A stretch of DNA of 64,000 nucleotides from Streptacidiphilus fuscans (GCF_015690355.1 NZ_JADPRT010000009.1:94427-158426); one strand, 5' to 3'; shown: positions 53,543-62,521, counted from the stretch's first letter. The notes: generated by a model not told the origin, from the sequence alone. Numbers and translations: made by a program.

Positions 53543-54643
53543 TCAGGCGCCGGGAGCGGGCGGCTGCTGGCCGTAGCCCGGCTGCGGGTAGCCGTAGCCG
53601 GACGCGGGCTGGGGGTATCCGTAGCCCGGCTGCGGCTGCGGCTGCGGCTGGCCCATCGGCGGCTGCGGCTGCTGCATCGGCGGCTGCTGCTGCACGGGCT
53701 GGGGCTGCTGGGGCTGGCCGAACTGCCCCTGGGGCTGCCCGAACTGCTGCTGCGGCATCGGCTGCTGCGGCATCGGCTGCTGGGCGGGCGGCGGGGTCGG
53801 CTGGAACTGGCCCTGCGGCTGCACCGGCTGACCCATCGGCGGCTGACCCATCGGGGGTTGGCCCATCGGGGGTTGGCCCATCGGGGGTTGACCCGGGACG
53901 CCGGGCATGCCGGGCATCCCGACGCCTGCCGGGCGGGCGGGACCGCGGCTCGCGGCGATCCGCGCGAGGCCCAGGCCGAGTGTCACCAGGGCGACCAGCA
54001 ACTCGAGGATCGCGACCACGTTGAACAGGAGGTTGTGCCCCTGCGGGAACGTGCCGTGGATAAGCGCGTCCAGCAGGTCGACGGCGGTCGGGTAGGCGAA
54101 CAGCGCCATGACGGTCAGCAAGACGGGCCGCCCCCAGGCACGGCCGCGGAACGCGCCGAACGCGCCCACAGCCAGGGCGGCGCAGTAGGCGAGGTCCGCC
54201 GCGACGAACTGGGAATCCGCGACGTACCGCGCCCAGGTCACACCGAACAGGCTGCCGAGCTCGGGTAGGAAGCCGGCCGTCACCAGCGACATGATGAAAC
54301 TCACCAGTTCCAGCCCCAGCATGGCCACCGCACCGAAGACGACCGGGTCCACAGCCGTCTTCCTGGGCGCGGGCGCGCCCATCGGGGGCGCGAAGCCGAC
54401 GGGCGGCGCCTGCGCGTACTGCGGACCGCCTGCCGGGGGCTGCTGCAGCGGCGCCCCCGGCTGAGCCGGCGCCATCTGCTGCGGATACGACGGCTGTTGC
54501 GGCATCTGCTGCTGCATCTGCTGAGGCTGCGGCGGTGCCATCGGCTGACCCATGGGCGGGCCCATCGGCTGGCCCATCGGCGGCTGCTGCTGCGGCGGCT
54601 GTGCTCCCGGATTCATCGGCGCACCAGGCCGGTCGAACGACAT
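53543..54643 (-). CDS. Pro/Gln/Met-rich membrane protein
   Basis: 366 residues. The N-terminal 110 and C-terminal 120 residues are low-complexity (repeats of PPMGQ and QQPMPQ; GYGYPQP at the end). Between them are four membrane segments (VVFGAVAMLGLELVSFIMSL, FVAADLAYCAALAVGAFGAF, VLLTVMALFAYPTAVDLLDAL, LLFNVVAILELLVALVTLGL). The proline-rich ends may mediate envelope protein contacts. ATG at 54643; an upstream TTG is possible but unsupported. Function unknown. Confidence 0.82.
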   Translation of the reverse strand: MSFDRPGAPMNPGAQPPQQQPPMGQPMGPPMGQPMAPPQPQQMQQQMPQQPSYPQQMAPAQPGAPLQQPPAGGPQYAQAPPVGFAPPMGAPAPRKTAVDPVVFGAVAMLGLELVSFIMSLVTAGFLPELGSLFGVTWARYVADSQFVAADLAYCAALAVGAFGAFRGRAWGRPVLLTVMALFAYPTAVDLLDALIHGTFPQGHNLLFNVVAILELLVALVTLGLGLARIAASRGPARPAGVGMPGMPGVPGQPPMGQPPMGQPPMGQPPMGQPVQPQGQFQPTPPPAQQPMPQQPMPQQQFGQPQGQFGQPQQPQPVQQQPPMQQPQPPMGQPQPQPQPGYGYPQPASGYGYPQPGYGQQPPAPGA

Positions 54644-54804
54644 GAGGCCCTCCCCGTAAGTTCGGTGCGCGACAGTCGCGCCCAATCGGTCGTCGAGCCT
54701 ATCTGCGGGCCCGCCCTCCGGTCACGCCCGCCTCAGCCAAGTCCCCCGCACGAGTCAGCGGCCGTCGGCACCCGTCAGCGCGCATGAGCACACGTCAGCA
54801 CGCG

Positions 54805-55215
54805 TCACTGCGGCGCGTCCGGGAAGCGGCGCGGAACCTCCCCCGCGACCAGGAGTTGGTGCAGGCGGGCCAGCGCGGCGACGAGCGTCGCGCGCTCCTC
54901 CGGTTCGGCGGCTGAGAGTGCCGACGTCAGCGTCCGGTCGGCGCGGCCCTCGCGGCGCTTCGCGCCCGCCGTGCGGACCTCGGCGGTGAGGTCGACCAGC
55001 GTCTTCCGGCCGTCCGCGGGGTCGGCGGAGGTGACCGCCCAACCGCGTTCGACGAAGGAGCGGACGCTGGTCGAGACCCGGCTCTGGGCCAGGCCAGTGC
55101 GCTTGGCCACGTCCCCGACGGCGCTGCGGCCGTTGAGGAAGAGGTCCTGCAGGACGAGGAACTCGCCGGGGGCGAGGCCCCGGACACCACGGGGCCGAAC
55201 CCACCGGAGGAACAC
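54805..55215 (-). CDS. MarR-family regulator, N-terminally short
   Basis: 136 residues with the MarR winged helix: LAPGEFLVLQDLFLNG, VGDVAKRTGLAQSRVSTSVR, SFVERGWAVTSADPADGRKT. Only about 15 residues precede the first conserved helix, so the usual alpha-1 dimerisation helix is missing. A TAG at 55231-55233 blocks any in-frame upstream start. Its GTG (55215) is one base from the GTG of the divergent gene (55217), leaving no intergenic promoter. Either a truncated gene or a frame error at the 5' end. Confidence 0.8.
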   Translation of the reverse strand: MFLRWVRPRGVRGLAPGEFLVLQDLFLNGRSAVGDVAKRTGLAQSRVSTSVRSFVERGWAVTSADPADGRKTLVDLTAEVRTAGAKRREGRADRTLTSALSAAEPEERATLVAALARLHQLLVAGEVPRRFPDAPQ

Positions 55216-55216
55216 C

Positions 55217-55756
55217 GTGAGCGTCAGCGACTACCTGCTCTACACCGCACTGTTCGTCGCGATCCTCTTCACCCAGCTGGGCACCCGCCGTCCCGACGGC
55301 AAGCGGCTGCTGCTGCCGGTCGCGGTCGTGGCGGGCATCGGCTTCAAGTACCTCAAGGACATGCCGAGCGGGACGACCGCCCACCTGATCGAGGCCGCCG
55401 GGCTGGGCGCGGGCCTGCTGTTCGGGATCGCCTCAGTGGCAATGATCAAGGTCCGTCGCGACCCGGCCGACAACCGCCTGGTCACCGTCGCCGGCTGGCC
55501 CTACGCCGCGCTGTGGACCGCCGCGCTGGTCCTGCGCCTCGGCTTCGCCTACGGATCGACGCACTGGTTCACCCACGACCTGGCGCAGTTCTCGATCCAG
55601 AACCACGTCCCCGGCGCGACCTACGGCACCGCGTTCGTGCTGATGGTGCTGGCGATGATCACCGTCCGGACGGTGGGCGTCGTGGTCCGCGGCCGCTCCG
55701 CCGGGGCGAGCATCGACTTCAGCGGTCTGAAGCTGGCCCGTCGGCTGGCTCGATGA
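55217..55756 (+). CDS. Small integral membrane protein
   Basis: 179 residues with five or so membrane segments (YLLYTALFVAILFTQLG, LLLPVAVVAGIGFKYL, LGAGLLFGIASVAMI, ALWTAALVLRLGFAYG, GTAFVLMVLAMITVRTVGV). GGAGG lies just before the GTG at 55217. It is divergent from the MarR gene with which it almost overlaps, so it is the likely regulated gene. No function recognised. Confidence 0.82.
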   Translation: MSVSDYLLYTALFVAILFTQLGTRRPDGKRLLLPVAVVAGIGFKYLKDMPSGTTAHLIEAAGLGAGLLFGIASVAMIKVRRDPADNRLVTVAGWPYAALWTAALVLRLGFAYGSTHWFTHDLAQFSIQNHVPGATYGTAFVLMVLAMITVRTVGVVVRGRSAGASIDFSGLKLARRLAR

Positions 55757-55828
55757 GGCCGAAGCGCGAGAACGCAGCGTCGCGGATGTACGAGCGGATG
55801 CGGACGCGATTGCGGACACGACAGGGCG

Positions 55829-56743
55829 TCAGAAGATCGACAGCCCCGAGAGCGTGGTGAAGGCGTCGAGCGCGGCGACGGCCGCGACGGAGTTGCCCGC
55901 CGGGTCGAGTGCCGGACCCCAGGCGCAGATCGCCGCCTGCCCCGGGAGGATCGCCAGGATGCCGCCGCCCACGCCGCTCTTGCCGGGCAGGCCGACGCGG
56001 TAGGCGAACTCGCCTGCGGCGTCGTAGGTACCGCAGGTCAGCAGGATGGCGTTGATTCGCTTGGCCTCGCTGCGCGAGAGCAGCCGACTGCCGTCGACGC
56101 GGAGGCCGTGACGGGCCAGGACCAGGCCCGTCTGCGCGAGGTCGCGGCAACTGGCCGCTATGGCGCAGTGCGCGTAGTACTCGGTCAGCACCGTCTCGAC
56201 CGAGTTGACCAGGTTGCCGTGGCTGGCGATGAAGTGGGCCAGTGCGGCGTTGCGGTGGCCGTGCTCGGCCTCGGAGGCGGCGACCTCGGGGTCGATGGCG
56301 AGATCCGGGTTCCCGGACTCGGTGCGGACGAAGTCGAGGACGGCCTCGGCCGCGTGGCCTCCGGTGAGGCTATGCAGACGGTCGGTGACCACGACGGCGC
56401 CCGCGTTGATGAACGGGTTGCGCGGGATGCCGTGCTCGGTCTCCAGCTGCACCAGCGAGTTGAACGGGTTGCCGGACGGCTCGCGGCCCACCCGCTGCCA
56501 GACGTCGTCGCCACCCTGGGCCAGGACGAGGGTCAGCGTGAGCAGCTTGGAGACACTCTGGATGGAGAACGGCTGTTCCCACTCCCCCGCCCCGTAGACG
56601 TCGCCCTCGACGGTGGCGATGGCCATGCCGAAGGCGTCGGGGTCGACGCGCGCCAGCGCGGGGATGTAGTCGGCGACATGGCCGGTGCCACGGGTACGAC
56701 GGGCCGCCGCCGTGGCCGCGTCGAGGAGTTCCTGGTAGTCCAC
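55829..56743 (-). CDS. glsA: Glutaminase
   Basis: 304 residues, serine-dependent beta-lactamase-like glutaminase hydrolysing L-glutamine to glutamate and ammonia. Visible motifs: PFSIQSVSKLLTL with the catalytic Ser-x-x-Lys, NPFNSLVQLE, NPFINAGAVV, LTEYYAHCAI and SGVGGGILAI. The length is normal for the GlsA family. The GTG at 56743 (VDYQELLDA) is chosen as start. Not in an operon with its neighbours. Confidence 0.93.
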   Translation of the reverse strand: MDYQELLDAATAAARRTRGTGHVADYIPALARVDPDAFGMAIATVEGDVYGAGEWEQPFSIQSVSKLLTLTLVLAQGGDDVWQRVGREPSGNPFNSLVQLETEHGIPRNPFINAGAVVVTDRLHSLTGGHAAEAVLDFVRTESGNPDLAIDPEVAASEAEHGHRNAALAHFIASHGNLVNSVETVLTEYYAHCAIAASCRDLAQTGLVLARHGLRVDGSRLLSRSEAKRINAILLTCGTYDAAGEFAYRVGLPGKSGVGGGILAILPGQAAICAWGPALDPAGNSVAAVAALDAFTTLSGLSIF

Positions 56744-56950
56744 GTGGTCATTCTCGGGCCTTCCAGCCAGTGCTAATGCGCCACAGGCGGTGCACCGACG
56801 GTTCGCCCCCGGAGGACCCGGAAAGCGACGGACATCCGCAGCTACCGCGGGTAACATGACGTGCATTGTGCTACCTACCGGTAACTCTCGCCCGGGGCAG
56901 CCGATTTCGCGACATCGCGTCATGGACCGACAGATGCAGGGGGCTGCGCC

Positions 56951-57622
56951 ATGCCAGTGCTCGACCGCCAGGACGATGTCTTCGTCCTCGACATAGGGGA
57001 CAACGAGAACCGCTTCCACCCCGACTGGCTGGCCTCCGCCAACGCGCTGCTCGACGAGGTCGAGGCGGCGGAAGGACCGAAGGCGCTGGTGACCGCGGCG
57101 ACCGGGAAGTTCTGGTCGAACGGCCTCGACCTCGACTGGCTCTTCGCCAACGGCGACAAGGTCGAGGACTACGTCGCCGCCGTCCACGCCCTCTTCGCCC
57201 GCATACTGACGCTGCCGTTCGTCACGGCGGCGGCGATCCAGGGGCACGCCTTCGCCGCCGGGGCGATGCTGTCGCTCGCGCACGACGTGCGGGTGATGCG
57301 GGCGGACCGCGGTTACTGGTGCCTGCCCGAGGCGGAGATCGACATCCCCTTCACGCCCGGCATGTCGGCGCTGATCCAGGCCAGGCTGACGCCGCAGACC
57401 GCGCACGAGGCGATGGTCACCGCCCACCGCTTCGGCGGCGCCGAGGCGCTGGGACGCGAGATCGTCGACCGGACCGCCGCCGAGGGCGAAGTGCTGGCCA
57501 CCGCCGTCGAGTTGGTCCACCCGCAGCTGAAGAAGGCCGGGCCGACCCTGGGGAAGATCAAGAACCGGATGTACGGGCCGACGCTGGACGCGCTGCTCGA
57601 CAAGAACTTCCCGGTCGGCTGA
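56951..57622 (+). CDS. Enoyl-CoA hydratase/isomerase family protein
   Basis: 223 residues with the crotonase core: VTAATGKFWSNGLDLDWL, AAIQGHAFAAGAMLSLAHDVRVM (oxyanion hole) and PEAEIDIPFTPGM. It is shorter than hydratases (about 260), closest to enoyl-CoA isomerase (ECI)-type members. Its end overlaps the convergent MFS gene by 65 bases. Reaction uncertain. Confidence 0.87.
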   Translation: MPVLDRQDDVFVLDIGDNENRFHPDWLASANALLDEVEAAEGPKALVTAATGKFWSNGLDLDWLFANGDKVEDYVAAVHALFARILTLPFVTAAAIQGHAFAAGAMLSLAHDVRVMRADRGYWCLPEAEIDIPFTPGMSALIQARLTPQTAHEAMVTAHRFGGAEALGREIVDRTAAEGEVLATAVELVHPQLKKAGPTLGKIKNRMYGPTLDALLDKNFPVG

Positions 57623-58964
57623 CCACCTCGGTCGGCGAGACCATCCGAGAGGCCGTCGGCGAGACCGTCGGCGAGGCTGCCTGCGAGCCGGGAGCGGGCG
57701 TCATCGCCGCGAGCCGGCGTCGGCTCGCGCGGCTCTGCACGACGGAGATGCCGGTGACCGCCGCGCCCAGCACCGCCCAGCCGACCGGTCCCGCCGCCAT
57801 GACCACACCCGTGAGCAGCGGCGGACCGGCGGACTTCTGGATCGCCTGCGACATCCCGGCCACCCCGAGGTAGGCGGCACGCGCGTGCTCCGGCGCCAGC
57901 GAGACCGCGAGCTCCCACGACGTCACCGAGCGGACCAGCTCGGCCAGGGTGACCAGGACCGCCGCCGCCAGCAGCGCCAACGAGGCGCCGACCGCGCCTC
58001 CACCCGTCGCGCCGGCCAGGATCAGGCAGCACGCCAGCAGCGACACCCCGTACCAGACGACCGCCCGCACCGCCCGGCGCGGACCCTCGGTCGCGGCGGA
58101 GACCCGCAGTTGCAGGACGACGACGAGCACCGTGTTGATCGCCAGGAACGCCGGGACGAACGCGTGCGGGGCGCGGGTGTGGCCGACCAGCCATAGCGGC
58201 AGCCCGACATTGAGCAGCGAGTCGTCCAGGCAGAGCGGGATGTCGCGGAGGACGAAGAGCAGATAGCCCTTGTCCCGCCAGGGGTTGGCCACGTCAGCCG
58301 CGTGGACCACCTCGACTGCCGCCGTCGGCCGCGCGACAGCGGCCGACGCGGGAGCGGCGGACGTCGCGACCGCCGTCGTCGACGCGCCGGGCTCGCGGGT
58401 GCGTCGGACCAGCACGGCAGCCAGCAGATAGGAGAGCACGTTGGCCAGCACCAGCGCCCGGTACGCGGCAAGCGTGCCGACGGCCAGTCCGATCGCCGCG
58501 AGACCTGCGCCGATCGCGTAGCCCGCGTTGGCGGAGGTGCGGGTGAGCGCCTGGTAGGTGGAGCGCCGGTCGCCAGCGATCCGGGTGGCGAAGAGCATCT
58601 CCAGCATCTTCGCCGCGCGCTCGGCCAACGCCGTGGCGGCGACGAACGGCAGCAGAGCGGCGAAACCGTGACAGAACATCACGGCGGAAAGTGCCACCAT
58701 CCGGACCAGGTGGCTGCCCATCAGCACCGTGCGCGCCGGGACGCGGGCGGCGAGCCAGCCGGCCAGCGGTGATCCGGCGATGCCGGCGATGCCCGCCGCA
58801 CCCAGCAGCAGGCCGATCTGCCGGGCGTCCAGCCCCGCCACGAGGGCGAAGTAGAGCACGCTGCCAGCGGCCCACACGCCGCTGCCGGTGCGGTCCACGA
58901 ACTGCGCCGCAAGCATGATCCGGGCGTCACGCCCGCCCGGCGGATTGCGCATCTGGCTCCACAT
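57558..58964 (-). CDS. MFS transporter
   Basis: 468 residues, about 12 membrane segments with MFS-type spacing (LYFALVAGLDARQIGLLLGA, VRMVALSAVMFCHGFAALLP, LLLTGVVMAAGPVGWAVLGA). The middle loop (about 200-235) is Ala/Thr-rich. The C-terminal 60 residues are low-complexity Ser/Pro, encoded where the gene overlaps the crotonase gene; the last part may not be functional. Drug or metabolite exporter; substrate unknown. Repeated MarR-like sites lie upstream of its ATG. Confidence 0.88.
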   Translation of the reverse strand: MWSQMRNPPGGRDARIMLAAQFVDRTGSGVWAAGSVLYFALVAGLDARQIGLLLGAAGIAGIAGSPLAGWLAARVPARTVLMGSHLVRMVALSAVMFCHGFAALLPFVAATALAERAAKMLEMLFATRIAGDRRSTYQALTRTSANAGYAIGAGLAAIGLAVGTLAAYRALVLANVLSYLLAAVLVRRTREPGASTTAVATSAAPASAAVARPTAAVEVVHAADVANPWRDKGYLLFVLRDIPLCLDDSLLNVGLPLWLVGHTRAPHAFVPAFLAINTVLVVVLQLRVSAATEGPRRAVRAVVWYGVSLLACCLILAGATGGGAVGASLALLAAAVLVTLAELVRSVTSWELAVSLAPEHARAAYLGVAGMSQAIQKSAGPPLLTGVVMAAGPVGWAVLGAAVTGISVVQSRASRRRLAAMTPAPGSQAASPTVSPTASRMVSPTEVVSRPGSSCRAARPASARTSGS

Positions 58965-58991
58965 GTCGCCCCCTCGGCACCGCGGCGGAAC

Positions 58992-59055
58992 TATCTCGAC
59001 ATCAAGATACCCAGCTCAGGCAATCGTGTCGACATCAAGAATCTCGATATAGAGA
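58992..59055. promoter_or_regulatory. Repeated MarR-type operators upstream of the MFS gene
   Basis: A near-palindrome, TATCTCGACATCAAGATA, lies at 58992-59009. A second, related unit TGTCGACATCAAGA is at 59027-59040, and ATCTCGATATAGAGA follows directly at 59041-59055. Together they resemble sites of MarR-family repressors that block an exporter promoter. The nearest MarR gene is 54805-55215. Confidence 0.6.
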
Positions 59056-59162
59056 GAAAGTGCACCGGGTCGGCCGCATCGCGGAACACGCAGTACCGCT
59101 TAGTGTTGATTTCCCGTCATGCGTCCCGAATTCCACGCTTTCTCCAGCAGCCGGAGCCGCTC

Positions 59163-60377
59163 ATGGCCGACCAGCCCACCTCAGCCGAACCCTCCGACGT
59201 GCCCGATCAGCACTCGCGCCTTCGGCCGCTCCGGTGGACCCGGCAGTCACCGCGGACGCTGCCGACCCTGCGGACACTGTTCAGGCTGCGGGCATTGCGG
59301 GCGCTGCGGACGCGACGGGCGCTGCTGTGGGTGGGCGCGCTGACGACGTGTCTGGGCACGGCGGTGGCGGTCGGCGTCCCGCTGATGCGGCACTACGAGA
59401 TCCCGCCGTTCAGCCAGCGCGGTGAGCCGATCGTCTTCGACACACCCGTACCGGCCGGCCCGGGCGGTCACGGCGCGGGCGACGGCGCGATCTCCGCCGA
59501 CGGCCGCACCGAACTGCCCACCGGCCCCGAGACGCAGTGGCGGATCGAGCACACGCTGGACGACGGGACGCACATCGCGGTCGCGACCGTCACCGGCAGG
59601 CAGTCGGGCTACACCGGCAAGGTCTGGGTCTGGGCGCCGAAGGAGTACAGCGACCCGCGGTACGCGCACAGCGGCTTCCCCGTGCTGATCGCGCTGCCGG
59701 GCGGCCCCGGCTTCAACGACAACTACTGGAAGGACCCGAGCCTCAAGCTGGAGAGCAGCATCAGCGACTGGTACCAGCAGGGGAAGAGCAAGCCGTTCCT
59801 GCTCGCGATGCCGGTGCTCAACCCCGGCCCGGACGTCCACTCCCACTACTGGGACGGCAGCGACATCCCCGGCCAGCCCAAGATGGGCACCTGGCTGGCG
59901 CAGGACATCCCGGACCTGATGCGGCAGAACTTCCGCACCCTCAGGTCCCGGGACGGGTGGGCCTTCCTGGGGTCGTCGAGCGGTGGCTTCGCCGGTCTGA
60001 AGCTGGTGCTCCAGTACCCGGACCGGTTCAAGGCCGTGCTGGCCTCCGGGCCGGACATCGTGCCGGACTCGCCGTTCTGGAAGGGGCACCCGGTGGAGCA
60101 GCAGCAGAACAACCCGCTGGTGCTGGCCCAGCAGTTGATCGCGCGCGGCGGCCCGGACGTCTACCTCGCGTTCCAGGTCGGCACTCACGAGAACCGGGCG
60201 ACGATCAGGGCGATCGAGAGCTTCGTCGCCACCTACGGCGACAAGGGACCGATCCACACCACGCTGAACCTGATCCCGGACGGGCGGCACAACGCCTACA
60301 CCTACGTCCCGGCGATGGGAGAGGGTCCGATCGAGTGGATCAGCCGCCAGCTTGAGGGGCCGGTCCCCTCCCGCTGA
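59163..60377 (+). CDS. Secreted esterase, antigen-85/esterase-D-like alpha/beta hydrolase
   Basis: 404 residues. A basic N-terminus is followed by a membrane anchor (ALLWVGALTTCLGTAVAVGV). The hydrolase domain has FPVLIALPGGPGFNDNYW (oxyanion), FLGSSSGGFAGLKLVLQYP (nucleophile) and a late PDGRHNAYTYV (His). The esterase family (PF00756 style) includes mycolyltransferases and feruloyl esterases. It faces the extracellular side. ATG at 59163 is chosen; an upstream ATG 20 codons earlier exists. Substrate unknown. Confidence 0.85.
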   Translation: MADQPTSAEPSDVPDQHSRLRPLRWTRQSPRTLPTLRTLFRLRALRALRTRRALLWVGALTTCLGTAVAVGVPLMRHYEIPPFSQRGEPIVFDTPVPAGPGGHGAGDGAISADGRTELPTGPETQWRIEHTLDDGTHIAVATVTGRQSGYTGKVWVWAPKEYSDPRYAHSGFPVLIALPGGPGFNDNYWKDPSLKLESSISDWYQQGKSKPFLLAMPVLNPGPDVHSHYWDGSDIPGQPKMGTWLAQDIPDLMRQNFRTLRSRDGWAFLGSSSGGFAGLKLVLQYPDRFKAVLASGPDIVPDSPFWKGHPVEQQQNNPLVLAQQLIARGGPDVYLAFQVGTHENRATIRAIESFVATYGDKGPIHTTLNLIPDGRHNAYTYVPAMGEGPIEWISRQLEGPVPSR

Positions 60378-60422
60378 CGGCTGGACGGCCAGACAGCTGG
60401 ACGGCTGGACGACCAGTCGGCG

Positions 60423-60932
60423 TCAGTTGGTCCGGGCCCGGTTGTGGTCGCCGGTCGCGCCGTCGACCAGCTCGCGCATGATGTCCATATGGCCCGCGTG
60501 CCGGGCCGTCTCCGTGGTCATGTGGATCAGCACCCAGCGCAGCGTGACGGAGTCGCCGAACCACGCCGTACCGGCCGTGTCCAGGGCCAGCTCGCCGATC
60601 GCCTGGTCGGCGGTGGCACGGGCGCGGGCGTAGAAGGCGAGGATCTCCTCGGTCGACTCGTGCGGCTCGACTCGCATGTCCAGGCCGTCGTCGGCGTCGA
60701 GGTCGAACGGCATCGGGCCCGTCTCGCGGCCGAAGGTCTCGCAGAACCAGGCCAGTTCGGCCCCACCCAGGTGCTTGACCAGCCCGAGCAGGTTGGTCCC
60801 GGACGGGGTCATCGGGCGGCGCAGCGCTTCGTCGTCCAGGCCGTCGAGCTTCCACAGCACCGCGTCGCGATGCCGGTCGAGGGCGACGTGGAGGCTTTCC
60901 TTCTCCGCACCATGGAACGGGACTCGTTTCAT
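60423..60932 (-). CDS. DinB-family (DUF664) protein
   Basis: 169 residues: LDRHRDAVLWKLDGLDDEALRR, then PSGTNLLGLVKHLGGAELAWF with a metal-ligand His, and WVLIHMTTETARHAGHMDIM with two further His. This three-His four-helix bundle is the DinB/mycothiol-transferase fold; such proteins often add mycothiol or bacillithiol, or are divalent-metal enzymes. Divergent from the AhpD-SigJ pair. Confidence 0.9.
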   Translation of the reverse strand: MKRVPFHGAEKESLHVALDRHRDAVLWKLDGLDDEALRRPMTPSGTNLLGLVKHLGGAELAWFCETFGRETGPMPFDLDADDGLDMRVEPHESTEEILAFYARARATADQAIGELALDTAGTAWFGDSVTLRWVLIHMTTETARHAGHMDIMRELVDGATGDHNRARTN

Positions 60933-60958
60933 GCGGCGAACGTAGCACCCGGCGGAGC

Positions 60959-60974
60959 TGTGACCGGCGTCACA
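60959..60974. promoter_or_regulatory. Consensus Crp-binding site
   Basis: TGTGACCGGCGTCACA is a perfect TGTGA-N6-TCACA and also fits GTG-N6-GNCAC of streptomycete Crp. It lies 93 bases upstream of the AhpD-like ATG and 27 bases upstream of the DinB start, so it could act on either. crp itself is in this window. Confidence 0.65.
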
Positions 60975-61066
60975 TCTGAATCCGTCACAACCAACCGGGC
61001 TGCCCCGTCGAGTGGGGGAAAGCGCGCCAAGGATCCGAGACAGCGAAGCTCCGAGAGGACGAGACC

Positions 61067-61549
61067 ATGACCCAGAACACCGCCGCCGCCCGTGCCGCCG
61101 CCGCTCCGGGCCGACTCAACTGGTACAAGATCGACCCCAACGCGTACCAGGCCATGATGCGCATGGAGGAGATCAGCAGCCACCAGCTCGACCCGGCCCT
61201 GCGCGAGCTGGTCAAGATGCGCGCCTCCGGGCTCAACGGCTGCGCCTACTGCCTCGACATGCATGCCCGCGACGCCGCCGCGCAGGGCGAGACGCTGCAG
61301 CGCCTGGTCGTCGTCGGGGCCTGGGAGGAGGCCGAGCACCTGTTCACCCCGCGCGAGCAGGCCGCTCTCGCGCTGACCGACGCGGTCACCCGGCTGGGTC
61401 AGCACGGCGTCCCGGACGAGGTCTGGGAGCGCGCCGCCGGGCAGTTCGACGAGAAGGAACTCGTCCACCTGCTGATGGCGATCGTTACGATCAACGCATG
61501 GAACCGGCTGGCCGTGACCACGCAGGCGTACGTCAAGCCGCAGGGCTGA
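61067..61549 (+). CDS. Carboxymuconolactone decarboxylase/AhpD-like protein
   Basis: 160 residues with the AhpD core: LVKMRASGLNGCAYCLDMH, giving C-x-x-C (GCAYC) and a downstream His. Such proteins are alkylhydroperoxidases or redox-active regulators that often pair with ECF sigma factors of SigJ type, as here. ATG at 61067. It overlaps the sigma factor gene by 52 bases if that starts at 61498. Confidence 0.92.
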   Translation: MTQNTAAARAAAAPGRLNWYKIDPNAYQAMMRMEEISSHQLDPALRELVKMRASGLNGCAYCLDMHARDAAAQGETLQRLVVVGAWEEAEHLFTPREQAALALTDAVTRLGQHGVPDEVWERAAGQFDEKELVHLLMAIVTINAWNRLAVTTQAYVKPQG

Positions 61550-62460
61550 ACCCCGTGCCGCCCGTCGCCGCGCCGGCCGCCGCCGATGCCTTCCTGGAAC
61601 AGCGCCCGATGCTGCTCTCCCTCGCGTACCGCCTGCTGGGCTCGGTGCACGAGGCGGAGGACACCGTCCAGGACGCGTACCTGCGCTGGAGCGCGCTCGG
61701 TGCGGCGGAGCGGGACGAGGTCGCCAACCCGGCGGCCTACCTCACCACCGTCACCACCCGGCTGGGACTGGACCGGCTGCGCTCGGCCGCGTCGCGGCGC
61801 GAGTTCTACGTCGGCTCCTGGCTCCCCGAGCCGCTGCCCGCGTCGGTGGACGCCTGGAGCGACCGCGCCGACCCCGCCGAGCGGGCGGCGCTGCGCGACT
61901 CCGCGTCGATGGGCGTGCTGCTGCTCCTGGACCGACTCGACCCGGCCGAACGCGCCGTCTTCGTGCTGCGCGAGGCCTTCGGCGTGCCGTACCCGGAGAT
62001 CGCCGCGATCCTGGAACGCAGTGAGGAGTCCTGCCGCCAACTTCTCAGCCGGGCCCGCCGCCGTCTCACCGCCGAGCCGCGCCGGCCGGCCCAGCTCGAT
62101 CCGGAGCAGGCCCGCCTGCTGGTGGACGCGTTCCTGGCCGCCGCACAGGGCGGCGACCTTGCCCGGCTGGAGTCGTTGCTGCGCGAGGACGTCGTGCTGA
62201 CCACCGACGGCAACGGCATGTCCGGCGCGGGACGGCGCCCCATCTTCGGCGCGGCGAAGGCGGCCCGGCTCCACGCCAAGGTCTTCGAGCGCTTCTACGC
62301 CGCCGGCGAGATCCGCCACGCCTGGTACAACGGCGCACCGGCGGTGGAGATCCGCACGCCGCTGCGCCGGGTCGTCTACGTCTTCGACTTCGACGAGGCG
62401 GGCCTGATCGCCCACGTCTACGCCGTGCTCAACCCCGAGAAGCTCAGCCACCTCGACTGA
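61498..62460 (+). CDS. sigJ: ECF sigma factor, SigJ/ECF41 type with SnoaL-like domain
   Basis: 320 residues: region 2 (FLEQRPMLLSLAYRLLGSVH, EAEDTVQDAYLRW), region 4 (LDRLDPAERAVFVLREAFGV, PYPEIAAILERSEESCRQLL) and a SnoaL-like C-terminal domain of about 110 residues (DAFLAAAQGGDLARLESLLR). This matches the ECF41/SigJ group, in which the C-terminal domain replaces an anti-sigma factor and the partner gene is an AhpD-like protein. The ATG at 61498 overlaps that gene; a GTG at 61555 without overlap is equally possible. Confidence 0.92.
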   Translation: MEPAGRDHAGVRQAAGLNPVPPVAAPAAADAFLEQRPMLLSLAYRLLGSVHEAEDTVQDAYLRWSALGAAERDEVANPAAYLTTVTTRLGLDRLRSAASRREFYVGSWLPEPLPASVDAWSDRADPAERAALRDSASMGVLLLLDRLDPAERAVFVLREAFGVPYPEIAAILERSEESCRQLLSRARRRLTAEPRRPAQLDPEQARLLVDAFLAAAQGGDLARLESLLREDVVLTTDGNGMSGAGRRPIFGAAKAARLHAKVFERFYAAGEIRHAWYNGAPAVEIRTPLRRVVYVFDFDEAGLIAHVYAVLNPEKLSHLD

Positions 62461-62521
62461 TTCTGCTCACGACGCGGTTACTGGGAAGCGACCCGGCCCG
62501 CGGGCTCGATACTCTTGCCCC

